From assembly GCF_900102195.1 (NCBI RefSeq), contig NZ_FNBE01000007.1, positions 17,271 to 81,270 on the forward strand: a stretch of 64,000 nt of DNA, read 5' to 3'. Numbering within the stretch: position 1 is the first letter of the stretch; every line of letters begins with the position of its first letter. Both the position numbers and the translations under genes were made by a program. The stretch comes from Pseudonocardia oroxyli (GTDB lineage Bacteria; Actinomycetota; Actinomycetes; Mycobacteriales; Pseudonocardiaceae). Below the pieces are notes generated by a model. The model was not told the DNA's origin and ran no database searches. It worked only from the letters and a program-made list of their open reading frames with translations. Of this stretch, positions 25,171 to 34,327 are shown in pieces.

Positions 25171-26688
25171 TCATGCACCCGCCGGGACACCGCGCGCGGC
25201 GCTCGCCGCCCGCCCCAGCAGGGCGAGGTGCAGGGCGAGGCGCACCATCGGCTGCCGGACGTCTCGCCCCAGGGCCGCGGACAGCCGGTCGGCGCGGGCG
25301 TAGGCCGCGGCGCGGCTCACCCCGATCCGCTCGGCGAAGGCCGCCACGACCCCGTCCGCCTCGGTGAAGGCCCTTGCGTCCGCGAGGAGCTCGGCGCGCC
25401 GCCGGTCGCCCAGGGCGAGGACCGGCGCGAGCTCGGACTCGACGAACCGCAGCAGCGCGGGATCGGTGCGCAGGTCCCACACCAGGCCTCGCACCCCCAG
25501 GTCCGCGGGCCGCCACGGGGCCTCGGTCGGCGGGGCACCGGTGGCGGCGGCCGCCAGGGCCGCGCGGCAGGCGGCGACGACGGCGTCGGACAGGTCGGCG
25601 AAGGTCGCGGCGGAGGCGGCGCCTGCCGGCGCGGTCCCCAGGGTGTTCGGCGGGAGGCTCGCGGCGCCCGCCAGGACCGCGAGCACGCACCCGCCCGCGA
25701 CGCCGGTCAACGCGCTCGGCGCCGCCGCGGCCAGCGCCTGCCTCGTCCCGGCCCCGCCGCCCGCCACCGCGAGCACCTCGTACGGCCCGTCCGCCGGGAG
25801 ACCGAGCGCACGGGCACGGGCCTGCAGCGCACCCTCCCCGGCGGGGGCGGTGGCGAGCAGGTCCTCGAGCCACCGGTCCACGGCCGCACGCACGGCACCA
25901 CCCGCATCACCCCGCAGCAGCGCCGCGACGGTCAGCGTGTCGGCGGCGTGGTCGAGGACCAGCCGCGCCCGCTCGTCGTCCTCGAGGCGGACCGGGACCA
26001 CGAGCCGCCCCCAGCGGGCCCGCCGCCGCCCGACCGGCACGCTCGACCATCCCTGCGGGCCGCCGCCGGGCACGCCCGTCGGGGCGTGCCGCGAGCGGGC
26101 GCCCCAGTCCCGCAGCACCTCCTCCGCCGGTCCGCCCGCCACCGCGAGCGCCCGGTGCCCGACGTCCTCGAGCACCACCGGCGCGACCAGCAGCTCCGCG
26201 GCCTCGGCGACCACGACGTCGGCCGCCACCGCGTCCGCGGCCAGCCCGCGGAACACCGTCGCCACCCGCTCCGCGAAGGCCAGGCGCTCGTACTGCCGTC
26301 CGACGATGCGGACGTGCACGGCCTCGGTGATCTCGACGAACCGGACCGTCCGCCGCAGCTCGACCAGCGGGAACCCGAGCGCCCGGGCGGCCTGCACCCA
26401 CGGTGCCGGGACCGCGCGCAGGTGCTGCCCCAGCTCGACGACGAGCGCCACCGCGCCGCCCTCCCGCAGCGCGGCCAGGTACCGGGTCGGGCTGACGGAG
26501 GGGTCGCTGACGACCACCCCGATCGACAGCACCAGCACGCCGGTCGCCAAGGTTCCCGCGGGATCGCGCTGCTCGCTGACGTGCACCCAGCGGACCGGCG
26601 CGCCCAGGGCCTCGCGCCCGGCGCGCACCACCGGCGCCCCCGCCTGCAGGACGGGGAGTTCGAGAACCTCCGCGACGGTGGTGAACAC
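25171..26688 (-). CDS. PucR-family regulator
   Basis: A 505-residue regulator. It has an N-terminal PucR domain (~res 1-120, VAEVLELPVLQAGAPVVRAG, RWVHVSEQRDPAGTLATGVLVL), a GGDEF-like middle region (CdaR type), and a C-terminal HTH_30 (ELLADARAFTEADGVVAAFA, GVSRAAAYARADRLSAALGR). The GTG at 26688 is chosen because it matches the usual PucR N-terminus. It is divergent from the semialdehyde dehydrogenase and probably controls the dehydrogenase/aminotransferase operon. PucR proteins typically respond to amino-acid or purine metabolites. Confidence 0.85.
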   Translation of the reverse strand: MFTTVAEVLELPVLQAGAPVVRAGREALGAPVRWVHVSEQRDPAGTLATGVLVLSIGVVVSDPSVSPTRYLAALREGGAVALVVELGQHLRAVPAPWVQAARALGFPLVELRRTVRFVEITEAVHVRIVGRQYERLAFAERVATVFRGLAADAVAADVVVAEAAELLVAPVVLEDVGHRALAVAGGPAEEVLRDWGARSRHAPTGVPGGGPQGWSSVPVGRRRARWGRLVVPVRLEDDERARLVLDHAADTLTVAALLRGDAGGAVRAAVDRWLEDLLATAPAGEGALQARARALGLPADGPYEVLAVAGGGAGTRQALAAAAPSALTGVAGGCVLAVLAGAASLPPNTLGTAPAGAASAATFADLSDAVVAACRAALAAAATGAPPTEAPWRPADLGVRGLVWDLRTDPALLRFVESELAPVLALGDRRRAELLADARAFTEADGVVAAFAERIGVSRAAAYARADRLSAALGRDVRQPMVRLALHLALLGRAASAARGVPAGA

Positions 26689-26698
26689 GCCGCCAGCA

Positions 26699-26738
26699 TG
26701 ACAGATCGTCGGATTCGGCCCGGGATCCTGACAGATCG
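26699..26738. promoter_or_regulatory. TGACAGATCG direct repeats
   Basis: Two identical 10-bp direct repeats, TGACAGATCG at 26699-26708 and 26729-26738, are 30 bp apart (about three helical turns) between the PucR gene and the dehydrogenase gene. They are candidate PucR binding sites. Confidence 0.5.
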
Positions 26739-26777
26739 CCACCTGAGTCGATCCCGGAGCGCGCCCAGACTCGGACC

Positions 26778-28283
26778 ATGGCACCCGCTGCAGTCCCCGT
26801 GCTCTCCCACTGGGCCGACGGCCAGAAGGTCGACGGCAAGTCCGGCCGGTTCTCCGACGTCACCAACCCCGCGACCGGCGAGGTGACCGCGTCCCTGCCG
26901 CTGGCGTCGGAGCAGGAGGCGGCCGAGGTGATCGCCGCCGCGAAGGCCGCCTTCCCGGGATGGCGGGACACCTCCCTGGCCCGACGGACCCGGATCCTGT
27001 TCACCTTCCGGCAGCTGCTCGACGAACGCGCCGGGGAGCTGGCGGCGATCATCACCGCCGAGCACGGCAAGGTCCTCTCCGATGCCGCGGGCGAGGTCGC
27101 CCGCGGGCAGGAGGTCGTGGAGTTCGCCTGCGGGGCACCGCACCTGCTGAAGGGGTCGGCCACGCAGAACGCCTCCACCGGGGTGGACGTCGCCTCGATC
27201 CGGCAGCCGCTGGGCGTGGTGGGCATCGTCTCGCCGTTCAACTTCCCGGCCATGGTGCCGATGTGGTTCTTCCCCATCGCGATCGCCGCGGGCAACACCG
27301 TGGTGCTCAAGCCCTCGGAGAAGGTGCCGAGCGCGGCGCTGTGGATCGCCGAGCTGTGGAAGGAGGCGGGGCTGCCCGACGGCGTGTTCAACGTCCTCAA
27401 CGGCGACAAGACCGCCGTCGACGCACTCCTGACCTCACCGGACGTCAGGAGCATCAGCTTCGTCGGCTCCACCCCGATCGCGCGCTACGTCTACGAGACC
27501 GGCACCGCGCACGGCAAGCGGGTGCAGGCCCTGGGCGGGGCGAAGAACCACATGGTCGTCCTGCCCGACGCCGACCTCGACCTGGCCGCCGACCAGGCGG
27601 TCAACGCGGGCTTCGGCTCGGCGGGCGAGCGCTGCATGGCGATCTCCGCGCTGGTCGCGGTGGGCGACGTCGCCGACGAGCTGGTCGCGCGGATCGCGGA
27701 CCGCACGGTCGCCCTGCGGACCGGTGACGGGACCCGGGGCTGCGACATGGGACCGCTGGTGACCAGGGCGGCGCAGGAGCGGGTGTGGGGCTACATCGAC
27801 GCCGGTCAGGCCGCGGGCGCCACGGTGGTGGTCGACGGGCGGGCGGGTTCCTACGACGCCGACGGTGCGGGGTTCTTCGTCGGGCCCACCCTGTTCGACC
27901 ACGTCACACCCGACATGACGATCTACACCGACGAGATCTTCGGCCCCGTGCTGTCGGTGGTCCGGGTGGACACCTTCGACGAGGGCGTCGAGCTGGTCAA
28001 CGCCAACCCGTACGGCAACGGCACGGCGATCTTCACCAACGACGGCGGCGCGGCCCGGCGGTTCCAGACCGAGATCGAGGTCGGCATGGTCGGGGTGAAC
28101 GTGCCGGTGCCGGTCCCGATGGCCTACTACTCCTTCGGCGGCTGGAAGAGCTCGCTGTTCGGGGACACCCACGCCCACGGCACCGACGGCTTCCACTTCT
28201 TCACCCGCGGCAAGGTCGTCACCACCCGCTGGCTCGACCCGAGCCACGGCGGGATCAACCTCGGTTTCCCCCAGAACGCCTGA
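26778..28283 (+). CDS. mmsA: CoA-acylating (methyl)malonate-semialdehyde dehydrogenase
   Basis: A 501-residue aldehyde dehydrogenase. It shows GIVSPFNFPAMVPMWFFP, the NAD-binding region FVGSTPIARYVYE, and the catalytic Cys in GSAGERCMAISA (~res 285). GAKNHMVVLPDADLD with the Asn-His pair is typical of the MmsA/IolA group, which lacks the general-base Glu and forms acyl-CoA. With the omega-aminotransferase 11 bases downstream it would complete amine-to-acyl-CoA conversion, for example beta-alanine to malonate semialdehyde to acetyl-CoA. Valine or inositol breakdown are alternatives for this enzyme type. Confidence 0.85.
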   Translation: MAPAAVPVLSHWADGQKVDGKSGRFSDVTNPATGEVTASLPLASEQEAAEVIAAAKAAFPGWRDTSLARRTRILFTFRQLLDERAGELAAIITAEHGKVLSDAAGEVARGQEVVEFACGAPHLLKGSATQNASTGVDVASIRQPLGVVGIVSPFNFPAMVPMWFFPIAIAAGNTVVLKPSEKVPSAALWIAELWKEAGLPDGVFNVLNGDKTAVDALLTSPDVRSISFVGSTPIARYVYETGTAHGKRVQALGGAKNHMVVLPDADLDLAADQAVNAGFGSAGERCMAISALVAVGDVADELVARIADRTVALRTGDGTRGCDMGPLVTRAAQERVWGYIDAGQAAGATVVVDGRAGSYDADGAGFFVGPTLFDHVTPDMTIYTDEIFGPVLSVVRVDTFDEGVELVNANPYGNGTAIFTNDGGAARRFQTEIEVGMVGVNVPVPVPMAYYSFGGWKSSLFGDTHAHGTDGFHFFTRGKVVTTRWLDPSHGGINLGFPQNA

Positions 28284-28294
28284 CAGGAGCAGCC

Positions 28295-29695
28295 ATGACC
28301 GCCGTCGAGAACCCGACCACCCCGGCGCACCCGGCTGCCGAGGCCGCCGCCCGCCACCTCTGGATGCACTTCGCCCGCTCCGGCGCCTACGGCCCCGACA
28401 ACCCCGTCCCGGTGATCACCAAGGGCGAGGGCGTGCGGCTCACCGACTCCCGCGGGCGCACGATCCTCGACGGGCTCGCCGGCCTGTTCGTCGTGCAGGC
28501 CGGGCACGGGCGCCGCGAGCTCGCCGAGGTCGCGGCGAAGCAGGCCGCGGAGCTCGCCTACTTCCCCGTCTGGGGCTACACGACCCCGCCCGCCGCCGCG
28601 CTCGCCGAGCGGCTGGCCCACCTCGCGCCCGGCGACCTCAACCGGGTCTTCTTCACCTCGGGCGGCGGCGAGGCCGTCGAGTCGGCGTGGAAGGTGGCCA
28701 AGCAGTACTTCAAGCTCGTCGGGAAGCCGTTGAAGCACAAGGTGATCAGCCGGTCGGTGGCCTACCACGGCACCCCGCACGGCGCCATGGCCATCACCGG
28801 CCTGCCGATGATGAAGAAGGACTTCGAGCCCCTCGCCCCCGGCGGCTTCCGGGTGCCCAACACCAACCGCTACCGCCACCCCGAGTTCGCCGACGACGCC
28901 GAGGGGCAGGCGGCCTTCGGCCGCTGGGCCGCCGACCGCATCGAGGAGGCGATCCTGTTCGAGGGCGCCGACACCGTGGCGGCCGTGGTGCTCGAGCCCG
29001 TGCAGAACTCCGGCGGCTGCCTCACCCCGCCGCCCGGCTACTTCGCGCGCGTCCGCGAGATCTGCGACCGACACGACGTGCTGCTCGTGTCCGACGAGGT
29101 GATCTGCGCCTTCGGCAGGCACGGCCACACCTTCGCCTGCGCGAAGCTCGGCTACGTCCCCGACCTGATCACCTGCGCCAAGGGCATGACCTCCGGCTAC
29201 GGCCCGCTCGGCGCGCTGATCGCCTCCGACCGCGTGATGGAACCCTTCCTGCGCCCCGGCGTGACCTTCCCGCACGGCTACACCTGGGGCGGGCACCCGG
29301 TGTCCGCCGCGGTGGCGCTCGCCAACCTCGACCTGATGAAGCGCGAGGGGCTCCACCAGCGGGTGCTCGACCACGAGCAGGCCTTCGGGGACACCCTGCG
29401 CAGGCTGCTGGACCTGCCGATCGTGGGCGACGTGCGCGGTGACGGCTACTTCTGGGCCGTCGAGCTGGTGAAGGACAAGGACAGCCGGGAGACGTTCGGT
29501 GCCGACGAGCGCGAGCGCCTGGTCCGCGGCTTCCTGCCGCGGGCCCTGCTCGACGCCGGCCTGTACTGCCGCCCGGACGACCGCGGAGACGTCGTCATCC
29601 AGCTGGCCCCGCCGCTCATCGCGGGCCAGGCCGAGTTCGACGAGATCGAGATGATCCTGCGCCACGTCCTCGTCCAGGCGGAGCAGGTCGTCTGA
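28295..29695 (+). CDS. Class III omega-amino acid-pyruvate aminotransferase
   Basis: A 466-residue PLP enzyme of the omega-transaminase group (beta-alanine:pyruvate type). It has FFTSGGGEAVESAWKVAKQY for phosphate binding, YHGTPHGAM, the PLP-ring Asp in LLVSDEVICAFGR, and the Schiff-base Lys in ITCAKGMTSGYGPLGA. It starts at the ATG at 28295 after CAGGAG. Pairing with an MmsA-type dehydrogenase and a PucR regulator suggests catabolism of beta-alanine or a similar omega-amine such as gamma-aminobutyrate or putrescine-derived compounds. Confidence 0.85.
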   Translation: MTAVENPTTPAHPAAEAAARHLWMHFARSGAYGPDNPVPVITKGEGVRLTDSRGRTILDGLAGLFVVQAGHGRRELAEVAAKQAAELAYFPVWGYTTPPAAALAERLAHLAPGDLNRVFFTSGGGEAVESAWKVAKQYFKLVGKPLKHKVISRSVAYHGTPHGAMAITGLPMMKKDFEPLAPGGFRVPNTNRYRHPEFADDAEGQAAFGRWAADRIEEAILFEGADTVAAVVLEPVQNSGGCLTPPPGYFARVREICDRHDVLLVSDEVICAFGRHGHTFACAKLGYVPDLITCAKGMTSGYGPLGALIASDRVMEPFLRPGVTFPHGYTWGGHPVSAAVALANLDLMKREGLHQRVLDHEQAFGDTLRRLLDLPIVGDVRGDGYFWAVELVKDKDSRETFGADERERLVRGFLPRALLDAGLYCRPDDRGDVVIQLAPPLIAGQAEFDEIEMILRHVLVQAEQVV

Positions 29696-29781
29696 TCGTC
29701 GGGCACTGGACGGGACCGGCCGCCGACCGGTACGAGTGGCGGGTCCCCCCAGCCGCACCGCCGAGGAGCACTGAGCGCACC

Positions 29782-30549
29782 GTGTCGCGTCGTGGCCACC
29801 CGACCGGGCCCACCGGCCCGGTCGTGTCGCGTGCGCTCACGCTGCTGGACACCTTCTCCACCACGAGACGGGCGCTGACGCTCAGCCAGCTCGCCGCCGC
29901 GGCGGGCGTCCCGCTCTCGACCGCCCACCGCCTCGTCGCCGAGCTGGTGGCGTGGGGCGCGCTCGAACGGGCGGAGGACGGGAGCTACCACATCGGCCTG
30001 CGGCTGTGGGAGCTCGGCGCGCTGGCCCCCCGCGGCCCGGGCCTGCGCGAGCGGGCACTGCCCTTCCTGGAGGACCTGTCCCAGATCAGCCGGGAGAACG
30101 TGCAGCTCGCCGTGCGCGAGGGCACCGAGGTGGTGTTCGTCGAGCGGATCGCGGGCTCGGGAGCCGTGCCCGTGCTCACCCGCGTCGGCGGGCGCTTCGC
30201 CCTCACGGCGACCGGGGTCGGTCTGGTCCTGCTCGCGCACGCCCCCGCCGACGTCCAGGACGACGTGCTCGGCGGGCCCATCGCGAGCTTCACCGAGAAG
30301 ACCGTCACCGATCCCGCGCGGCTGCGCGGGATGCTCGCCGACGTCCGCACGAACGGGTTCTCGATCAGCGACCGGCAGGTCACGCTGGACTCCCTCTCCG
30401 TCGGCGCCCCGGTCCACGACCAACGCGGACAGGTCGTCGCCGCGGTCTCGCTCGTCGTCCGGTACGGCTCGGTGTCCCCGCACGCCGTCGTGCCGCTCGT
30501 CCGGACCAGCGCACGGGCCATCAGCCGGGCGCTCGCCGAACCCTACTGA
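29782..30549 (+). CDS. IclR-family regulator of aromatic locus
   Basis: A 255-residue regulator with a winged-helix N-terminus (ALTLSQLAAAAGVPLSTAHRLV) and a GAF-like IclR effector domain (~res 85-250). It precedes the aromatic transporter and oxygenase genes on the same strand by 156 bases. IclR proteins commonly control protocatechuate, hydroxybenzoate and vanillate genes, which fits the neighbours. The start is the GTG at 29782; GGAG lies upstream. Confidence 0.85.
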   Translation: MSRRGHPTGPTGPVVSRALTLLDTFSTTRRALTLSQLAAAAGVPLSTAHRLVAELVAWGALERAEDGSYHIGLRLWELGALAPRGPGLRERALPFLEDLSQISRENVQLAVREGTEVVFVERIAGSGAVPVLTRVGGRFALTATGVGLVLLAHAPADVQDDVLGGPIASFTEKTVTDPARLRGMLADVRTNGFSISDRQVTLDSLSVGAPVHDQRGQVVAAVSLVVRYGSVSPHAVVPLVRTSARAISRALAEPY

Positions 30550-30556
30550 GCAACTC

Positions 30557-30571
30557 TTCCATTTTCCGGAA
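30557..30571. promoter_or_regulatory. Possible IclR operator
   Basis: In the 156-base gap between the IclR gene and the transporter gene, TTCCATTTTCCGGAA contains the palindrome TTCCGGAA (30564-30571) in an unusually AT-rich patch. Its position suggests control of the downstream catabolic operon. The match to known IclR sites is not strong. Confidence 0.35.
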
Positions 30572-30705
30572 GCCCGGTTCAGCCTTGTGACGCGCGGACC
30601 GCATCCTCCCTAGGCCCGACCACCACCTCGTCCGGGCCCGAGCAGTCGACAACGGAGTGCTGCCATGCGTGATTCCCGCCTTCCCGTCCGCCCCGGTGGC
30701 CCGCG

Positions 30706-32049
30706 ATGAGCGCCACCGTCCGCGACCTGATCGACGAGCGACCCATGTCCCGCTTCCAGTGGAGCGCGGTCGTCGTCTGCGTGCTGCTCAACATGATCGA
30801 CGGCTTCGACGTGCTGGTGATGGCCTTCACCGGGAAGTCCGTCTCGGCCGAGTGGGGCCTGACCGGTGCCCAGCTCGGTCTGCTGCTGTCCGCCGGACTG
30901 ATCGGCATGGCGCTGGGCTCGATGTTCGTTGCGCCGTGGGCCGACCGGATCGGCCGCAGGCCGATGGTGCTCGGCTGTCTGACGGTCGCCGCGGCCGCCA
31001 TGCTGCTCTCCTCGGTCAGCCAGGCCGCCTGGCAGCTCGGCGGGCTGCGGGCGCTGACCGGGATCGGCATCGGCGGCGTGCTGGCCACCAGCAACGTCAT
31101 CGCCGCCGAGTACGCCTCCGCCAGGTGGCGGGGACTCGCCGTCAGCCTCAACTCGACCGGCTACGCCCTCGGCGCGACCCTCGGTGGCCTGCTCGCCGTG
31201 CTCCTGATCGGCCAGTTCGGCTGGCGGTCGGTGTTCCTGGTCGGCGGCCTCGCGACCGCGCTCGCCATCCCGCTGGTGTGGTGGCGGCTGCCCGAGTCAC
31301 TGGACTTCCTCGTGGCCCGCCGCCCGGCCGCGGCCCTGGAGCGGATCAACGGCCTGCTCGCCAGGATGGGGCACGCGGCGCTCGCCGTCCTCCCCGAGCG
31401 CCCCGCGGCCCCGCGCGGTGTCGCCGCGGGCTACCGCGAGCTCCTCACCCCGAGGCTCCGCCGCACCACGCTGGTGCTGTGGGTCGTCTTCTTCTGCATC
31501 ATGGCGGGCTTCTACTTCGTCACCAGCTGGACGCCCACCCTGCTCACCGAGGCCGGGCTCTCCCCGACCGCCGGCATCGCGGGCGGCACGCTGCTGAACG
31601 TCGGCGGCATCTTCGGCGCCGCGCTGCTCGGCCTGCTGGCCGCCCGCTTCCCCCTGCGGAACGTCCTCGCCGCCTACCTCGTCGCGACCGGGGCCCTGCT
31701 CGCCTTCTTCATCGCGACCACGTCGTCGCTGGCGTTCGCCCTGGTCGTCGCCGTGGTGATCGGGCTGTTCGTGAACGGCTGCGTCGCGGGCCTCTACGCC
31801 CTGACCCCCACGGTGTACGAGTCCGCGGTGCGGACGACCGGGGTCGGCACCGGGCTGGCGATCGGCCGCGCGGGCGCGATCCTCGCCCCCACCCTGGCCG
31901 GCACCCTGCTCGACGGCGGCTGGACCCCGCAGTCGCTGTACCTGCTGTTCGGCGTCGTGTTCGTCGTCGCCGCGGCCACCCTGTTCCTCCTGCGGCTGCG
32001 CACCGCGGCCGATGTCCCCACCACCCGAGCCGAGGGAGTCCCGTCGTGA
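30706..32049 (+). CDS. MFS transporter, aromatic acid:H+ symporter type
   Basis: A 447-residue twelve-span major facilitator. The aromatic-acid symporter signature is recognisable: D in span 1 (NMIDGFDVLVMAF), DRIGRRP in loop 2-3, and GIGIGGVLATSNVIAAEY in span 4. It probably imports an aromatic acid such as vanillate, 4-hydroxybenzoate or an anisate. Its stop overlaps the oxygenase start (GTGA), so uptake and attack on the ring substituent are made from one message. Confidence 0.85.
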   Translation: MSATVRDLIDERPMSRFQWSAVVVCVLLNMIDGFDVLVMAFTGKSVSAEWGLTGAQLGLLLSAGLIGMALGSMFVAPWADRIGRRPMVLGCLTVAAAAMLLSSVSQAAWQLGGLRALTGIGIGGVLATSNVIAAEYASARWRGLAVSLNSTGYALGATLGGLLAVLLIGQFGWRSVFLVGGLATALAIPLVWWRLPESLDFLVARRPAAALERINGLLARMGHAALAVLPERPAAPRGVAAGYRELLTPRLRRTTLVLWVVFFCIMAGFYFVTSWTPTLLTEAGLSPTAGIAGGTLLNVGGIFGAALLGLLAARFPLRNVLAAYLVATGALLAFFIATTSSLAFALVVAVVIGLFVNGCVAGLYALTPTVYESAVRTTGVGTGLAIGRAGAILAPTLAGTLLDGGWTPQSLYLLFGVVFVVAAATLFLLRLRTAADVPTTRAEGVPS

Positions 32050-33104
32050 GCGCCATCCCGCGCAACCAGTGGTACGTCGCCGCGTACTCCGCCGAGATCG
32101 AGCACGCGCTGTTCGCCCGCACGATCTGCGACGCGCCGATCCTGTTCTGGCGCACCGAGGCCGGCGAGGTCGTCGCCCACTCCGACCGGTGCGTGCACCG
32201 CCGGTTCCCGCTGTCCCAGGCCCCGTCCCGGCTGGTCGACGGCGCCGTGGTCTGCGGGTACCACGGCTTCACCTACGGCGCGGACGGCAAGTGCGTGGCC
32301 GTGCCGGGGCAGACGCGCGTGCCGCGCACCGCCCGGCTCACCTCGTACCCGGTCGCGGAGCTGGACTCGCTGGTGTGGATCTGGATCGGGGATCCGGGAC
32401 TGGCCGACGAGTCGCGCATCCCGCGCGCCACGTACCTGGACGCCGAGGGCTACACGACCGTCCGCGGCCTGGAGCCGCTGGCCGCGCGGTTCTCGCTGCT
32501 GGTGGACAACCTGCTCGACCTGTCCCACGAGACCTACCTGCACGGCGGCTACATCGGCACCCCCGAGGTGGCCTCGACGCCGATCACGACCGAGGTGGAC
32601 GACGACGCCGGGATCGTCTACGTGTCGCGCCACATGGCGGACGCCGAGTGCCCGCCGTTCTATGCGAAGTCGACCGGGCTGCAGGGGCGCATCGCCCGCT
32701 GGCAGGACATCGAGTACACGCCGCCGTGCCTGTACAAGCTGCACAGCCGGATCGCGCCGGTCGGGTCGGTCCCGAACCCGGACGGCACGGACCCGGACGC
32801 CTTCCACGTCGAGGTCGTGTACGCCATCACGCCGGAGACCGAGCACTCCACCCACGACTTCTGGATGGTCGCCCGCGACTTCGCCCTCGACGACGAGGAG
32901 GTCTCGGCCTTCCTCGCCGAGAACAACCGGACCGTCGTCCTGCAGGACGTGGTCGCCCTCGACGTGCTGGAGCAGGTCGTCGCGCGCGAGCCCGCGGGCT
33001 ACCAGGAGCTGTCGATCAACATCGACACCGGCGGCCTGGCGGCGCGGCGGATGCTGGCCCGGATGGTCGGCGAGGCGCCGCAGAACGCCCCGGCCGCCCG
33101 ATGA
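32046..33104 (+). CDS. Rieske oxygenase, vanillate O-demethylase-like (VanA)
   Basis: A 352-residue oxygenase alpha subunit. The Rieske [2Fe-2S] ligands appear as CVHRRFPLSQ and CGYHGF (~res 46-85). The mononuclear iron site is DNLLDLSHETYLH (~157-170), with a later acidic ligand in LQDVVALD. Size and motif spacing match the vanillate/dicamba O-demethylase group, where the methyl group is lost as formaldehyde. The VanB-like reductase encoded two genes downstream is its likely electron donor. The exact substrate is inferred. Confidence 0.85.
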   Translation: MSAIPRNQWYVAAYSAEIEHALFARTICDAPILFWRTEAGEVVAHSDRCVHRRFPLSQAPSRLVDGAVVCGYHGFTYGADGKCVAVPGQTRVPRTARLTSYPVAELDSLVWIWIGDPGLADESRIPRATYLDAEGYTTVRGLEPLAARFSLLVDNLLDLSHETYLHGGYIGTPEVASTPITTEVDDDAGIVYVSRHMADAECPPFYAKSTGLQGRIARWQDIEYTPPCLYKLHSRIAPVGSVPNPDGTDPDAFHVEVVYAITPETEHSTHDFWMVARDFALDDEEVSAFLAENNRTVVLQDVVALDVLEQVVAREPAGYQELSINIDTGGLAARRMLARMVGEAPQNAPAAR

Positions 33105-33346
33105 CCGGGGGAGGCGAGATCCCGGAGGCGCCCCCGGTCCTGGACGGCGAGCGGGTCTACCGCATCCACTGGGTGCTGGGCACCGACCGGCTCCGCGCGG
33201 TCTGCCACTGCGGCGCCGAACGGGACTTCGAGGATCCCGTCGAGCTGTGGGAGTGGCTGCTCGGCCACCCCACCGGCCACCACGCCGATCCCCGCGACTC
33301 CGCCCCGCCGCCGGACGACCGCGCGCGGATCCTCGCCCACACCTGA
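33101..33346 (+). CDS. 81-residue Cys/His protein within oxygenase operon
   Basis: A small soluble protein translated from the ATG at 33101, overlapping the oxygenase stop by ATGA and ending 11 bases before the reductase gene. It contains CHCGAERDF and HPTGHHAD, a Cys-x-Cys with a His cluster that could bind zinc or iron, within a mostly single-domain body (YRIHWVLGTDRLRAVCHCGA). I do not recognise a family. Tight coupling on both sides argues that it is a real component, perhaps an accessory or electron-transfer factor. Confidence 0.65.
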   Translation: MTGGGEIPEAPPVLDGERVYRIHWVLGTDRLRAVCHCGAERDFEDPVELWEWLLGHPTGHHADPRDSAPPPDDRARILAHT

Positions 33347-33357
33347 GGAGGCTTTCG

Positions 33358-34323
33358 ATGCAGACCGCACCCCACCACGAGTACGAGCTCGACCTGGTGC
33401 TGGACAAGAAGGAGACCCTGGCCGACGGCGTCGTGCAGCTGACGCTGCGCAGCGCCGACGGTGCCGACCTGCCCGAGTGGGAGCCCGGCGCGCACATCGA
33501 TCTCGTCCTCACCGACGACCTCGTCCGGCAGTACTCGCTGTGCGGGGACCCGGCCGAGCGCTCGGTCCTGCAGGTCGCGGTGCTGCGCGAGCCCGCCGGG
33601 CGCGGCGGCTCCGCCCACGTCCACGACACCCTCGCCGAGGGCGACACCGTGCACGTGCGCGGCCCGCGCAACCACTTCGCGCTGGTCGCGGCCGTCCGCT
33701 ACGTGTTCGTCGCGGGCGGCATCGGCATCACCCCGATCCTGCCGATGCTCGCGCAGGCCGAGGCGGCGGGGGCGGACTGGCGGCTCGTCTACGGCGGCCG
33801 CACCCGCTCGTCGATGGCCTTCCGGGACCGGCTGGAGCAGGCCTACCCGGGCAAGGTCACCGTGCGCCCGATGGACGAGGTCGGGTTGCTCGACCTGCCC
33901 ACGATCCTGGCCGAGCCGGGCGCGGACGTCGCGGTCTACTGCTGCGGCCCCGAGCCCCTGCTCGCCGCCGTCGAGGAGCAGTGCACCCGCTGGCCGCAGG
34001 GCGCCCTGCACCTGGAGCGGTTCGCCCCCAAGGCGGGCGCGACCGACGGCCCGATGGAGTCCTTCGAGATCGAGCTCTCCCGGTCCGGCACCACGCTCGC
34101 GGTGCCCGCCGACCGGTCGATCCTCGACGTCGTCGAGGCGTCCGGCGTCCAGGTGCTGTCCTCGTGCCAGGAGGGCACCTGCGGGACCTGCGAGACCGCC
34201 GTCCTCGACGGGGTCCCGGACCACCGCGACTCCCTGCTCACCGACGAGGAGCAGGCCGCGAACGACACGATGATGATCTGTGTGTCCCGGTCCTGCTCGG
34301 CCCGTCTCGTGCTGGACCTGTGA
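33358..34323 (+). CDS. PDR/VanB-family oxygenase reductase
   Basis: A 321-residue flavoprotein carrying electrons from NAD(P)H to the oxygenase. The order is a flavin-binding barrel (RQYSLCGDP, res ~56-64), a nucleotide domain (FVAGGIGITPILPM, then YCCGPEPLL), and a C-terminal [2Fe-2S] ferredoxin domain with Cys in SSCQEGTCGTCETAVLDG and a fourth Cys in MMICVSRS. GAGGAG precedes the ATG. Adjacent to a VanA-like oxygenase, the pair forms a two-component O-demethylase. Confidence 0.9.
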   Translation: MQTAPHHEYELDLVLDKKETLADGVVQLTLRSADGADLPEWEPGAHIDLVLTDDLVRQYSLCGDPAERSVLQVAVLREPAGRGGSAHVHDTLAEGDTVHVRGPRNHFALVAAVRYVFVAGGIGITPILPMLAQAEAAGADWRLVYGGRTRSSMAFRDRLEQAYPGKVTVRPMDEVGLLDLPTILAEPGADVAVYCCGPEPLLAAVEEQCTRWPQGALHLERFAPKAGATDGPMESFEIELSRSGTTLAVPADRSILDVVEASGVQVLSSCQEGTCGTCETAVLDGVPDHRDSLLTDEEQAANDTMMICVSRSCSARLVLDL

Positions 34324-34327
34324 CCCC

